Source of the DNA: Pleurocapsa minor GSE-CHR-MK 17-07R
GTDB taxonomy: Bacteria > Chloroflexota > Anaerolineae > Aggregatilineales > Phototrophicaceae
Reading direction: 5' to 3'
NCBI GenBank assembly: GCA_019359125.1
Contig: JAHHHY010000007.1
Span: forward strand, 23,355 to 87,354
Length of the DNA stretch: 64,000 nt
Part shown: positions 33,155 through 41,834 of the stretch, piece after piece
How the letters are laid out: every line of letters begins with the position of its first letter
Position numbering within the stretch: the stretch's first letter is position 1
Position numbers and translations under genes: made by a program
Notes under the pieces: generated by a model
The model's input: only the letters and a program-made list of their open reading frames with translations
The model's database searches: none
Told to the model about the DNA's origin: nothing

Positions 33155-33576
33155 ATGGGCTTTGAATCACCGGGGGGCGTTTCAGGATGCGTTTTCGCGT
33201 AATTGGCCACCAGTTTGTAGGCGTCTTCAAAAGTGGCCGCGGCCGCGGTGTGGGCGCCTGCGCCACGCGAATACGTCTTGGCGAAGATGTTCACCAGCGT
33301 CTTGATGAACATGTTGCTGCTGACGATGATCAGCAGGCCCCAGTTGTCGGGATAGTACTGGGTGACGGTGCGCGCCTGCGAGACTGCGCCGCCCAGCGGC
33401 AGCGATCCGCTTTCGCTGTAGTCGGCAAGGATATGCACGGTGTGCGGGACCGTTTTCATCAGACCGGCGGACTGCTTGGTGCAGGCGTCAAAAAACTCGT
33501 CCCAGGTCCATTTGCCGACGTATTTCTGGCGGATGATGGTCTTTTCCGGATTGTCCCATTCAACAATGATTGGCAT
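33151..33576 (-). CDS. SpoIIAA/STAS-like small protein, antisense between pheS and pheT
   Basis: A 141-residue soluble protein (MPIIVEWDNPEKTIIRQKYV). The opening beta strands, 'GKWTWDEFFDA', 'PHTVHILADYSESGSLPL' and 'NWGLLIIVSSNMFIKTLV' suggest a STAS/SpoIIAA-like alpha-beta fold, but the family was named by eye only. Its stop shares CTAG with the pheS stop, and its start lies about 80 bp before pheT. Any pheS-pheT transcript therefore runs antisense through it. GGAGCTGAC just upstream of the ATG serves as the ribosome site. Confidence 0.75.
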   Translation of the reverse strand: MPIIVEWDNPEKTIIRQKYVGKWTWDEFFDACTKQSAGLMKTVPHTVHILADYSESGSLPLGGAVSQARTVTQYYPDNWGLLIIVSSNMFIKTLVNIFAKTYSRGAGAHTAAAATFEDAYKLVANYAKTHPETPPGDSKPI

Positions 33577-33658
33577 GTGTCAGCTCCTGACCAGCCCGAG
33601 TGTGTAACTAGAGCTTAAGACAAGAATGTCCTGAGCGCAAGAAAGGATTCCCTGAACT

Positions 33659-36229
33659 ATGCGTGTACCCCTCTCGTGGTTGAAAGACTACGTCGATATC
33701 GAGATTCCGGCGGAGCTGCTGGCCGAAACGCTGACCGCTGCCGGCCTGGAAGTCGCCAAAATTGAGTACATCGGCCTGCCGCAGGCGGTCGTGCCCGGCC
33801 TGCGCTATCCCAAAAGCGATCATCTGGTGTGGGATGATGGGCGCATCCTGCTGGGCAAAATCACCGAGGTGAAGGCCCACCCGAACGCCGAGCGTCTGGT
33901 GCTGGCGATGGTCGAGATTGCCGATGGCGTCATCGAGCAGTGCGTCACCGGCGCGCCCAACCTGTTCGAGTACAAAGACCAGGGCCCGCTGAACCCGCCG
34001 GTGTGGACGGCCTTTGCCGCCGAGGGCGCCGAGGTATGGGACGGCCACAGCGAAGAACGCAAGCGCATGATCCTGAAAGAGAAGCCCCTGCGCGGCATCC
34101 CCAACCGGTCGATGGTGTGCAGCGAGAAAGAGCTGGGCATCAGCGACGAGCATGAGGGCATCATCCTCATGCGCCAGCAGCCGCTGAACCTGACCACGCA
34201 CCAACCGGCCACGCCGGGTGCGCCGTTCAGCCAGGTGATGGGCGATATCGTCTTCGAGATTGAATTCACGCCCAATCTGGCGCGCGCGATCAGCGTGTAT
34301 GGCATCGCCCGCGAAATCTCCGCGCTGCTGAACCTGCCGCTGCGCCCGCCGTCGTTCGAGGTGCTGATGACCGGCGCGCCGTTTGCCGATGCCGCCAGCG
34401 TGACCATCACCGAGCCGGCGCTCAATCCGCGCTTCACGCTGGCGCTGCTGCGCGGCACCAAAGTGCAGCCCGCGCCCGAATGGATGCAGACGCGCCTGCG
34501 CCTGGTGGGGCAGCGCCCGATCAACAACATCGTCGATGTGACCAACTACCTGACGTTTGAGCTGGGCCAGCCGCTGCATGCCTTCGACTATGACAAGCTG
34601 GTCGCGCGCGCCGGGGCGGGCAATGCGCCGCACATCATCACGCGGCTGGCGCAGCCGGGCGAACGTCTGCTCACGCTGGACGGGCAGGATCGCGCGCTGG
34701 ACCCACACAATATCCTCGTATGCGACGAACGCGGCGCGCTGGGCATCGGCGGCGTCATGGGCGGCCAGGAAAGCGAAATTGACGAGGGTACGACGACCGT
34801 GCTGCTGGAGGCCGCTGCCTGGGACTTCATCAATATCCGCCGAACGATGACCTCGCAGAAGGTGCGCACCGAAGCGGGCTATCGGTTCAGCCGCGGCGTG
34901 CATCCCTCGCAGGCGATGCTGGGCCTGAAGCGCGGTATCGAGCTGATGCGCCAGACCGGCGGCGGAGAAATAGCGCAGGGTCTGTACGACAATTACCCGA
35001 ACCCGCCTAAAACCGTCACCGTCGACCTGACCGAGGCCGAGATTTTCCGCGTGCTGGGCATCCGGATGGCGGCGGCCGATGCTGCGGCCATGCTGCGCCG
35101 GGCCGATTTCGGCGTCGAACAGCAGGGGACCACGCTGCTGGTCACCGCGCCCGACTGGCGCATGGACATCGGCGCAGGCACGGTGGGCCGCGCCGACGTG
35201 ACGGAAGAACTGGCGCGCCTGTATGGCTACGACCGCATCCCGACCACGATTATCACCGACGAGATGCCGCCGCAGTTCCCCAACCAGGCCTTCCTGCGCG
35301 AGGAAATCGCCCGTGATGCGCTGGCGTCGCTGGGCCTGCGCGAGGTCATCAGCTATCGCTTCACCACGCCAGAGCGCGAGGCCTCGCTCACGCCGCCCGG
35401 CGCAGCGTCCGCCTTGCCTGACGGGGACTATGTGGTGATGGCCAACCCGATCTCGCCAGACAAGACCGTGCTGCGCAAAAGCATCCTGACTGGCCTGCTG
35501 GAGGCGGCGCGCAACAACCAGCGTTATGCCTCGCGCCAGCTGTTGTTCGAGCTGGGCAGCATCTATCTGGAGCGCGAAAATCAGCTGCTGCCCGACGAGC
35601 CGAAGCGTCTGGGCATCCTCATGCTGGGGCAGCGTGCCGTGCCGGTCTGGCAGGGCGCCGATAATGCCGCTATGGATTTCTATGACCTCAAGGGGCTGGT
35701 CGAGGCGCTGCTGGCCGCGCTGCACGTCAGCGGGACGAGCGTCACGCGGGCAGCGCATGCCAGCTTCCATCCGGGCCGTTCCGCGCAGGTCAGCGTGAAG
35801 GGTGCCGTGCTGGGCGTTTTTGGCGAGCTGCATCCGCAGGTGAGCGCGGCCTTCGGCCTGGAAGTCACCGTGCTGGCCGCCGACTTCGACCTGGGCGCGC
35901 TGATCGGGCTGATGGACGAGCTGTACCCGGCCAGGTCATTGCCCACGACGCCGGGCATCGTGCATGACATCGCGCTGGTGGTGAAGGAAAGCGTGACCCA
36001 TGCCGAGGTCGAGGCGGTCATCCGCAAGGCGGGCGGCCAGCTGCTCAAGTCGGTGCGCCTGTTCGACGTGTATCGCGGCGCAAACCTGCCCGAAGGCCAC
36101 AAGAATATGGCCTATAGTGTGGTCTATCAGACCGACGAGCGCACGCTGACCGAGGCCGAGGCGATCAAGATCCGCGAGAAGATCACCAAGCTGGCCGAGC
36201 GCGAACTGGGCGGCACGCTGCGCGGGTAG
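33659..36229 (+). CDS. pheT: Phenylalanine-tRNA ligase beta subunit
   Basis: This 856-residue subunit has a tRNA-binding EMAP-like domain near the N-terminus ('GKITEVKAHPNAERLVLAMVEI'). The B3/B4 editing domain and B5 domain follow ('INNIVDVTNYLTFELGQPLHAFD' is the signature). The C-terminal FDX-ACB domain binds the tRNA anticodon ('TTPGIVHDIALVVKESVTH' to the end). The length is slightly above the usual ~800. AAGAAAGGA gives the ribosome site. It is separated from pheS by the minus-strand gene, and no T-box is seen directly before it. Confidence 0.97.
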   Translation: MRVPLSWLKDYVDIEIPAELLAETLTAAGLEVAKIEYIGLPQAVVPGLRYPKSDHLVWDDGRILLGKITEVKAHPNAERLVLAMVEIADGVIEQCVTGAPNLFEYKDQGPLNPPVWTAFAAEGAEVWDGHSEERKRMILKEKPLRGIPNRSMVCSEKELGISDEHEGIILMRQQPLNLTTHQPATPGAPFSQVMGDIVFEIEFTPNLARAISVYGIAREISALLNLPLRPPSFEVLMTGAPFADAASVTITEPALNPRFTLALLRGTKVQPAPEWMQTRLRLVGQRPINNIVDVTNYLTFELGQPLHAFDYDKLVARAGAGNAPHIITRLAQPGERLLTLDGQDRALDPHNILVCDERGALGIGGVMGGQESEIDEGTTTVLLEAAAWDFINIRRTMTSQKVRTEAGYRFSRGVHPSQAMLGLKRGIELMRQTGGGEIAQGLYDNYPNPPKTVTVDLTEAEIFRVLGIRMAAADAAAMLRRADFGVEQQGTTLLVTAPDWRMDIGAGTVGRADVTEELARLYGYDRIPTTIITDEMPPQFPNQAFLREEIARDALASLGLREVISYRFTTPEREASLTPPGAASALPDGDYVVMANPISPDKTVLRKSILTGLLEAARNNQRYASRQLLFELGSIYLERENQLLPDEPKRLGILMLGQRAVPVWQGADNAAMDFYDLKGLVEALLAALHVSGTSVTRAAHASFHPGRSAQVSVKGAVLGVFGELHPQVSAAFGLEVTVLAADFDLGALIGLMDELYPARSLPTTPGIVHDIALVVKESVTHAEVEAVIRKAGGQLLKSVRLFDVYRGANLPEGHKNMAYSVVYQTDERTLTEAEAIKIREKITKLAERELGGTLRG

Positions 36230-36260
36230 AATGGCTACGGCGGAGTAATCAAGTGAGCGT

Positions 36261-36288
36261 AGAGGGGCTTGGCATGCCAGGCCCCTCT
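36261..36288. repeat. Palindrome AGAGGGGC-N12-GCCCCTCT with GGCATGCC core
   Basis: An 8-bp outer stem closes on a TTGGCATGCCAG centre. The same architecture appears at 39362-39389 and 59600-59632. It lies 30 bp past pheT and could work as a transcript end, though there is no T-run. Confidence 0.6.
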
Positions 36289-36472
36289 CACTAACTCTCG
36301 CCCCGGCAGCACTCCCTCATGCTTCAGAATCTCAACCTTCGTTATCCCATTGCTGACGCATAATTTCAGTTAAGCCAGGCGCACTGAAACAGTTCATGCT
36401 GACGACTCAACTTTATATAGATGTCGCGGTCACTGTTTCAGCAGTTGCGCTTATTGCATCAGGGAGAGAACG

Positions 36473-37255
36473 ATGTTTTCATTATTCAGGAAAGCCATGC
36501 TGTCTGTCGCGCTGGCCGTCACCATGTTCGTGGTTGCTGCGTGCGATGATATTTATGACGGGATTCTGGGCTACGAAGCCAGTTTCAGCTGCGAGGACAT
36601 GCTGCTCACGATTTATGTCGATGAGGAATTCTTTACACCAGTCGATCCGGCGTCTGCACTGACATTTGATGCCTCGACGTATGACGTCTTCATGCCCTTC
36701 CGTCTTTTCGATGGTGCCGGAAACAGCCTGCTGGATATCGATGGCACGTTTCCTGTGGATGGCGGGGACGACTATGTTACCTTAGGCTTCCCGTACCTGG
36801 TTCCGCCTCAGGCCAATCCGATCACGTTTGAGCTTGTCGCCCCGGCTGGGACCTATGACGAGGAAGAAGTGCTGCTGTTCAGCGTGTCTGGCGACTGCGC
36901 CGATCTGGTTTCCGCTGCCGTCTTCACCGATGGCCGCGTGAACAACAGCCTGGATGTGGATGCTGGCGCGCCAGTGGCCATCTATATCAATGACAGCCTG
37001 GGCACGATCGATATCTATGCCATCAACCCGGAGACGGGCGCAGGCACGCTGGTCCTGCGCCAGCCGCTGAGCACCGATGCGCCGCCCGCCGAAAACGAAC
37101 TCGTCGCTGAAGCGACCAATCCGTTCACGACGGCATTCATCCGCATCTACCGCCTCACCAGCGGTGAATATCAGGTTGTCGCCGGTTATGATGACAAGGA
37201 ATACTCGGTGCTGTTCCCGGCGGACGGAACCAGTATCACGCACATCGCCGGGTAA
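36473..37255 (+). CDS. Putative lipoprotein
   Basis: This 260-residue protein begins MFSLFRKAMLSVALAVTMFV with lipobox VVAAC, so Cys23 would be lipidated. The ribosome site is AGGGAGA. The mature part is acidic and beta-rich ('GGDDYVTLGFPYLVPPQANP', 'GAPVAIYINDSLGTIDIYAI'), like many Chloroflexota surface proteins, and a repeated 'Y.I....G' pattern is seen. No catalytic motif is visible. It is monocistronic between pheT and fabI, and its function is unknown. Confidence 0.8.
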   Translation: MFSLFRKAMLSVALAVTMFVVAACDDIYDGILGYEASFSCEDMLLTIYVDEEFFTPVDPASALTFDASTYDVFMPFRLFDGAGNSLLDIDGTFPVDGGDDYVTLGFPYLVPPQANPITFELVAPAGTYDEEEVLLFSVSGDCADLVSAAVFTDGRVNNSLDVDAGAPVAIYINDSLGTIDIYAINPETGAGTLVLRQPLSTDAPPAENELVAEATNPFTTAFIRIYRLTSGEYQVVAGYDDKEYSVLFPADGTSITHIAG

Positions 37256-37301
37256 GGGGAACTGAGGATGGGCCATGCCTGCATGACCCATCCCGCGACA
37301 C

Positions 37302-38117
37302 TCAGGCCTCGTCGCTGCCGTTGAGCAGGGCGAGGTCTTCTTTTGACATGGTCATGCCGAGGATGTTGAAGCCGGCGTCGATGTGGATAATTTCGCCGGT
37401 AATCTTGCGGCTCAGGTCGCTGGCCAGGAAGAAAGCCAGGTCGCCCACATCCTCCTGCGAGACCAGCGTGCGCAGCGGGCTGGCTTCCTCGGAATACTTC
37501 AGCATCATGCGGATGCCGGGTACGCCGGCGGCGGCCAGCGTCTTGATCGGGCCGGCGCTGATGCTGTTCACGCGGATGCCCTTCGGCCCCATATCGGCGG
37601 CCAGATAGCGCGTGATCGTCTCCAGCGCGCTCTTGGCCACGGCCATCACATGATACTTCGGCATCACCTTCTCAGACGCATAATACGTCAGGCTCATGAT
37701 GCTGCCGCCTTCGGTCATCAGCGGCTCGGCGCGCTTTGCCATCGCGATCAGGCTAAACGCGCTGATATCCAGCGCCAGCTTGAAGCCATCCCGCGAGATA
37801 TTGGTGAAGCGGCCACCCAGGTCTTCGCGGTTGGCATAGGCCACGCTGTGCACCAGCGTATCCAGCCGACCGTATTCTTCCTTCACACGCGCAAACACGC
37901 GGTCAAGCGCGGCATCATCGGTCACGTCGGCTTCTTCCACGAACGTGCAGCCGATTTCTTCGGCCAGCGGCCTGACGCGTTTTTCCAGCACGCCCCCCGC
38001 ATACGAGAGCAAAATGGTCGCACCTTCAGCATGGAGTTTCTTTGTGATGCCCCACGCGATAGAATTTTTATTGGCCAAACCAAAAATCAAAACGACTTTA
38101 CCGTCGAGCATGCCCAT
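37302..38117 (-). CDS. fabI: Enoyl-[acyl-carrier-protein] reductase (NADH)
   Basis: Start 38117 (MGMLDGKVVLIFG) follows GGAGG at 8 bp; 13 track codons are dropped, leaving 271 residues. It is an atypical short-chain dehydrogenase doing the last step of each fatty-acid elongation cycle. The cofactor site is 'GLANKNSIAWGI', and the active-site Tyr-x6-Lys is in 'YHVMAVAKSALE', preceded by 'LTYYASEKVMP'. 'GIRVNSISAGPIKTLAAAGV' is the FabI substrate-loop hallmark. It is a single gene with no other fatty-acid gene nearby. Confidence 0.96.
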   Translation of the reverse strand: MGMLDGKVVLIFGLANKNSIAWGITKKLHAEGATILLSYAGGVLEKRVRPLAEEIGCTFVEEADVTDDAALDRVFARVKEEYGRLDTLVHSVAYANREDLGGRFTNISRDGFKLALDISAFSLIAMAKRAEPLMTEGGSIMSLTYYASEKVMPKYHVMAVAKSALETITRYLAADMGPKGIRVNSISAGPIKTLAAAGVPGIRMMLKYSEEASPLRTLVSQEDVGDLAFFLASDLSRKITGEIIHIDAGFNILGMTMSKEDLALLNGSDEA

Positions 38118-38212
38118 AGCACAGGCCTCCTTCTTAAGTGACGGATACTCTAACACCGTGGCATGGCTGACGCTACGAATCCGCTGGACCGATGCACACA
38201 GGGGAATGACCT

Positions 38213-39232
38213 ATGACCTTTTCGCCCAATGACCCGCACCGACCGATTCATGTCGTGGTATCGATGGACTTCACCGATGCGCAGATCGACCAGTTAAAGG
38301 CAGTCTCTCCGCGCCTGAAAATCGAGCGCCACTTCCCGACCGTGCCGGATAAAGTGTGGGCCGAGACCGAAGTGCTGTATACCATGAACACGTTCCCGAA
38401 CCCGGAACAGGCGCCGCGCCTGCGCTGGATGCAGATGCACATGGCCGGGCTGGACTGGATGGTGAAACAGCCGATCATGCAGGCGCAGGACGTGGAAATC
38501 ACCACGGCCAGCGGCATTCATGCGGTGCCGATGGCCGAGTTCTGCATCATGACGATGCTGGCATTTGCCTATCACCTGCCAGAGCTGATGCGCGAACAAA
38601 CCGCTGGTAAATGGGCCGAGCGGCTCCGCGGTACGCCGCTGCGCGGGCGCACGCTGGGTATCGTCGGTTATGGCAGCATCGGGCGCGAGCTTGGGCGCAT
38701 GGCGGATGCGCTGGGCATGACCGTGCTGGCCGCCAAGCGCGATGCCATGACGACCGAGGAATCGACCAGCTACAGCGAAGACGGCACGGGTGACCCGGCC
38801 GGCGAGATTCCGCGCCGGATTTATCCGTTCCAGGCGCTGCCGATGATGGTGGGCGAGTGTGATTTCGTGGTCGTGACCGCGCCGCTGACCAGCGAGACGC
38901 GCGGCATGATCGGGGACGCTGTGTTTTCAGCGATGAAGAAGACGGCCGTGCTGGTCAATGTGGGGCGCGGGCCGGTGGTGGACGAAGCCGCGCTGATTTC
39001 GGCGCTGTCGGCCGGGAAGCTGGCGGGTGCCGCGCTGGACGTGTTTGCTGAGGAACCGCTGCCGTCGGGCAGCCCGCTGTGGAACATGGAAAACGTGATC
39101 ATCACGCCGCATGTGTCCGGCGAGCCGACCGACCATCATCAGCGGCTGGTGACGCTGTTTGCCGAAAACCTGCGCCGCTACATCGACAATCGCCCGCTGA
39201 TGAATGTCTACCGCCGCGACCTGGGGTATTAA
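38213..39232 (+). CDS. D-isomer-specific 2-hydroxyacid dehydrogenase
   Basis: A 339-residue NAD(P)-dependent enzyme. The Rossmann motif is 'GIVGYGSIGRELGRMADALG'. The catalytic region has 'NVGRGPVVDEAALISALSAG', 'AALDVFAEEPLP' and 'NVIITPHVSG' with the conserved His. The substrate domain starts 'RPIHVVVSMDFTDAQIDQL'. An insertion of about 25 residues follows the cofactor motif ('TTEESTSYSEDGTGDPAG'). It may act on glyoxylate, hydroxypyruvate or a related acid; the sequence does not settle which. Confidence 0.9.
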   Translation: MTFSPNDPHRPIHVVVSMDFTDAQIDQLKAVSPRLKIERHFPTVPDKVWAETEVLYTMNTFPNPEQAPRLRWMQMHMAGLDWMVKQPIMQAQDVEITTASGIHAVPMAEFCIMTMLAFAYHLPELMREQTAGKWAERLRGTPLRGRTLGIVGYGSIGRELGRMADALGMTVLAAKRDAMTTEESTSYSEDGTGDPAGEIPRRIYPFQALPMMVGECDFVVVTAPLTSETRGMIGDAVFSAMKKTAVLVNVGRGPVVDEAALISALSAGKLAGAALDVFAEEPLPSGSPLWNMENVIITPHVSGEPTDHHQRLVTLFAENLRRYIDNRPLMNVYRRDLGY

Positions 39233-39361
39233 GCGCCGGGCTGGATTTTTCTTTCACTATGAGGGCGGACACGCAGGTTCGCCCTGCTACAAACCCGACC
39301 TCTCCGGGCAAAGACACGGTTGGTTTTCAGCACTAAAGACATTAATACATCTGTGCCTTTG

Positions 39362-39389
39362 TAGGGGCAAGGCATGCCTTGCCCCTACT
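39362..39389. repeat. Perfect 26-28 bp palindrome with GGCATGCC core
   Basis: TAGGGGCAAGGCA reads on into its exact reverse complement TGCCTTGCCCCTA. It lies in the otherwise gene-free 39233-39450 stretch between the dehydrogenase (+) and rsmA (-). It belongs to the same palindrome family as 36261 and 59600. Confidence 0.75.
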
Positions 39390-39450
39390 GAACCGCGCTC
39401 CTGTCAATTTAATCACCTGCACAAGATGAGCGAATCGCAGCCGCGCCGGC

Positions 39451-40290
39451 CTATTTCCCCGACGCCCCCGTCTCCAGCCATGACTGCGTCAGGCGGCCCC
39501 ATTCTTCCAGGGTCAGGGTTTCGGCGCGGCGCATCGGGTCGATGTCCGCCCGCGCCAACATCTCGCTCGTTAGCTCGCCGGACAGGTTCAGGCCGGAAGC
39601 CAGCGAGTTCTTGATCTGCTTGCGTTTCTGGCCGAAGCCAGCCCGCGCCACCCGAAAGAATTCCTTCTCCGGCACATCGACTACGGGCTGCGGGAACACG
39701 TCCAGCCGGACGACCGCGCTGGTCACATCCGGGCGCGGATAAAACACGCCCGGCGACAGCCGGAAGGCGATTTTGGCTTTGGCATAGAGCTGAATACTCA
39801 CGCTGAGCAGGCTCATGTCGCCCGGTTTGGAGATCAGCTTCTCGGCCACCTCAAGCTGCATCAGGATGGTCAGCGCGCGCGGGCGGGCGGGTGTCTCCAG
39901 CAGATGACGCAGGATGGCGCTGGTGATGTAGTAGGGCACATTGGCCGCCACGACATAATTTCCCGCGTCCGGGCCCATCAGCACGGCCGGATCGGTATTC
40001 AGGATGTCGGCATACACGATCTCGACATTGTCATACGGGGCCAGCCGTCCATTCAGGATCGGCCGCATGCGCTGGTCCAGCTCCACCCCCACGACGCGGC
40101 GTGCGCGGCGGGCCAATGCCTCGGTCAGGCCGCCTGTGCCGGGGCCAACCTCCAGCACGGCGTCGTCGGCCGACACAGCCGCCACCCCGGCGATACGCTC
40201 CAGCGCGTTCGGGTCGTGCAGAAAATTCTGGCCCAGGCTTTTCTTGGGTTCCAGGCCATACAGCGCCAGTATCTCACGCGGATTCGTCAT
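39451..40290 (-). CDS. rsmA: 16S rRNA (adenine1518/1519-N6) dimethyltransferase
   Basis: A 279-residue KsgA/RsmA enzyme that dimethylates two adjacent adenines near the 3' end of 16S rRNA late in 30S assembly. 'KKSLGQNFLHDPNALERI' is the family start, 'LEVGPGTGGLTEALA' the SAM site, and 'ANVPYYITSAILRHLLE' the catalytic NxxY loop. 'GVFYPRPDVTSAVVRL' is the second signature. Length and motif order are normal. It lies 22 bp downstream of a DUF4139 gene in the other direction of reading, that is, rsmA is the last gene of this minus-strand group. Confidence 0.96.
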   Translation of the reverse strand: MTNPREILALYGLEPKKSLGQNFLHDPNALERIAGVAAVSADDAVLEVGPGTGGLTEALARRARRVVGVELDQRMRPILNGRLAPYDNVEIVYADILNTDPAVLMGPDAGNYVVAANVPYYITSAILRHLLETPARPRALTILMQLEVAEKLISKPGDMSLLSVSIQLYAKAKIAFRLSPGVFYPRPDVTSAVVRLDVFPQPVVDVPEKEFFRVARAGFGQKRKQIKNSLASGLNLSGELTSEMLARADIDPMRRAETLTLEEWGRLTQSWLETGASGK

Positions 40291-40312
40291 GCCATCTCAG
40301 TCTGTTTACGGA

Positions 40313-41686
40313 TTACCACGAGCTGCGCACGGTATAGGTCAGCACGGTTTCGCCTTTGGGGGGCACGGTCAGCCTGAACTCGCACATGCTCTGGTCGATT
40401 TTATCATACGGATGTGTCGCCTGAGTAATGCGCCACTCGCTGTAGCCGCTGAAATTCTCCAGCAGGCGCACCTCGACCGGCTTTTCCGCCTTGCGGTTGC
40501 GCACGGTGATTTTATAGCTATGCTCAGCGCCGGAATTGCCCAGTCTGCGGAAATTGGTGTGCGCGCGTTCGCCCACGATATCGAACGGCTTGCCCAACAC
40601 CAGCGAGACTTTCTCGCCTTTCGCGGTGTGGTCCAGCCGATCCTCGCCAACCAGCAGCGGCGCGCCATCGGTATCCTTCTGGTAAATGCGCACGCGCCCG
40701 GCGGGCAGGGCCGCATCCATGCCGCGCTCGTCGGTTTCAAATTCAAGGAACTGGCGGAAATTGAGCGACTGCGTGTCGTTGGGCGCAAAGTCTGCCTTGG
40801 GGTGCCAGTACAGGCTGCTGGTCGCCTTGTATTCCAGTTTTGCCGGGATGCCGGGCTTGTGGATGAACTCGACCTGCTTCTGTTCGTTTGCGCTTAAGTT
40901 GACACTGCGTTCAATTTCGTACAGTTTGTACTCTGAAAATTCGCGCTGGGCCACCTTCGGCGCGCCGCCCATGGCGCGGGCGGGCATCGGCGCAGACTGC
41001 ATGATGACCATTGGCGGCGGTTCTGGCAGGCGATTGACCTCTCCGGCGATCAGCTTCACGCGGGCATTCTCAAAGCTGGCGCTGCTGCTGTTGTCAAACG
41101 TGACCATGCCCGTCGCATCCAAGGCATCGCTGCCATCCGCCACCAGCAGCACATAATCCGCTGTCCAGGTGATGCCCCCGGCCAGATAGGTCAGCTCCAG
41201 CTCCTGCTGGCCCGAGGCCGTGCTGTCCAGCAGCCAGCGCAGGGTGGGACGCGTCAGCAGGCCGCCGGGAAGCTGGGGAAAGCGCATATCGCGCACCTTG
41301 TCCTGGCGCACGACGATCACCTGGCCGTCGCCCGTCCGCAGGATGATGTCGCCGCCCTGGCCGCTGAGCAGCGCCCCTTCGTAAAAGGTGCCGTCCTCGG
41401 TGATGATGCCCACCACCTGGTCGATGTAGCGTTTCAGCAGGGCATAGCTGTCCACCAGGTCGTAGGCATAGCTCTGCTCGACGACGCCGACACTGCCCGG
41501 CGCGGTGCGCGAGGCCAGCTGAATCGAGGTGCGGTCGATCTGCTCGCTCACATCGGTGAAGTCCAGCCTGTTTTCGCCCTCGGCCAGCGTGAACAGACGC
41601 CGGTCCTGCACCAGCGCGGTGCCGATGTTATACACGGTGAGGGCGACATGCGTGCGCTCTCCACTGCCCTGTACGGTATGCATCAT
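40313..41686 (-). CDS. DUF4139 domain protein, non-secreted paralogue
   Basis: This 457-residue protein has no signal peptide (starts MMHTVQGSGERTHVA). It is homologous along its length to the protein at 41835-43316: 'LTVYNIGTALVQDRRLFTL', 'EQSYAYDLVDSYALLKRYID', 'LPGGLLTRPTLRWLLDS', 'LIAGEVNRLPEP' and the end 'VPPKGETVLTYTVRSSW'. DUF4139 is a beta-rich domain of unknown biochemical role found in many secreted proteins. Two overlapping ATG codons lie after AGGAG. It sits upstream of rsmA and may be co-transcribed with it. Confidence 0.85.
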   Translation of the reverse strand: MMHTVQGSGERTHVALTVYNIGTALVQDRRLFTLAEGENRLDFTDVSEQIDRTSIQLASRTAPGSVGVVEQSYAYDLVDSYALLKRYIDQVVGIITEDGTFYEGALLSGQGGDIILRTGDGQVIVVRQDKVRDMRFPQLPGGLLTRPTLRWLLDSTASGQQELELTYLAGGITWTADYVLLVADGSDALDATGMVTFDNSSSASFENARVKLIAGEVNRLPEPPPMVIMQSAPMPARAMGGAPKVAQREFSEYKLYEIERSVNLSANEQKQVEFIHKPGIPAKLEYKATSSLYWHPKADFAPNDTQSLNFRQFLEFETDERGMDAALPAGRVRIYQKDTDGAPLLVGEDRLDHTAKGEKVSLVLGKPFDIVGERAHTNFRRLGNSGAEHSYKITVRNRKAEKPVEVRLLENFSGYSEWRITQATHPYDKIDQSMCEFRLTVPPKGETVLTYTVRSSW

Positions 41687-41758
41687 TCATGCTCCTTGGG
41701 TGCAAATGCTTTCAAACATCATACATCGTCCGGCAGCTTGCCGGGCGAACAAACAGAA

Positions 41759-41807
41759 ACCTCATCGCGTAACCCCTCTCTGGCTGAGCGGGGCTGCGGG
41801 ATGAGGC
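41759..41807. repeat. Short palindromic element with CCTCATC/GATGAGG termini
   Basis: CCTCATC at the start and GATGAGG at the end are inverted copies, with CCCCTCTC...GCGGGG inside. It is a shorter relative of the elements at 2369 and 12472, located between the two DUF4139 genes. Confidence 0.5.
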
Positions 41808-41834
41808 TTCGTCACAGGTGAAGCGTAATCGTGC

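Noticed and set aside
33608-35833. 741-residue minus-strand ORF opposite pheT
   Set aside because: Complete pheT motifs on the plus strand; the antisense product is low-complexity Arg/Gln/His/Ala.
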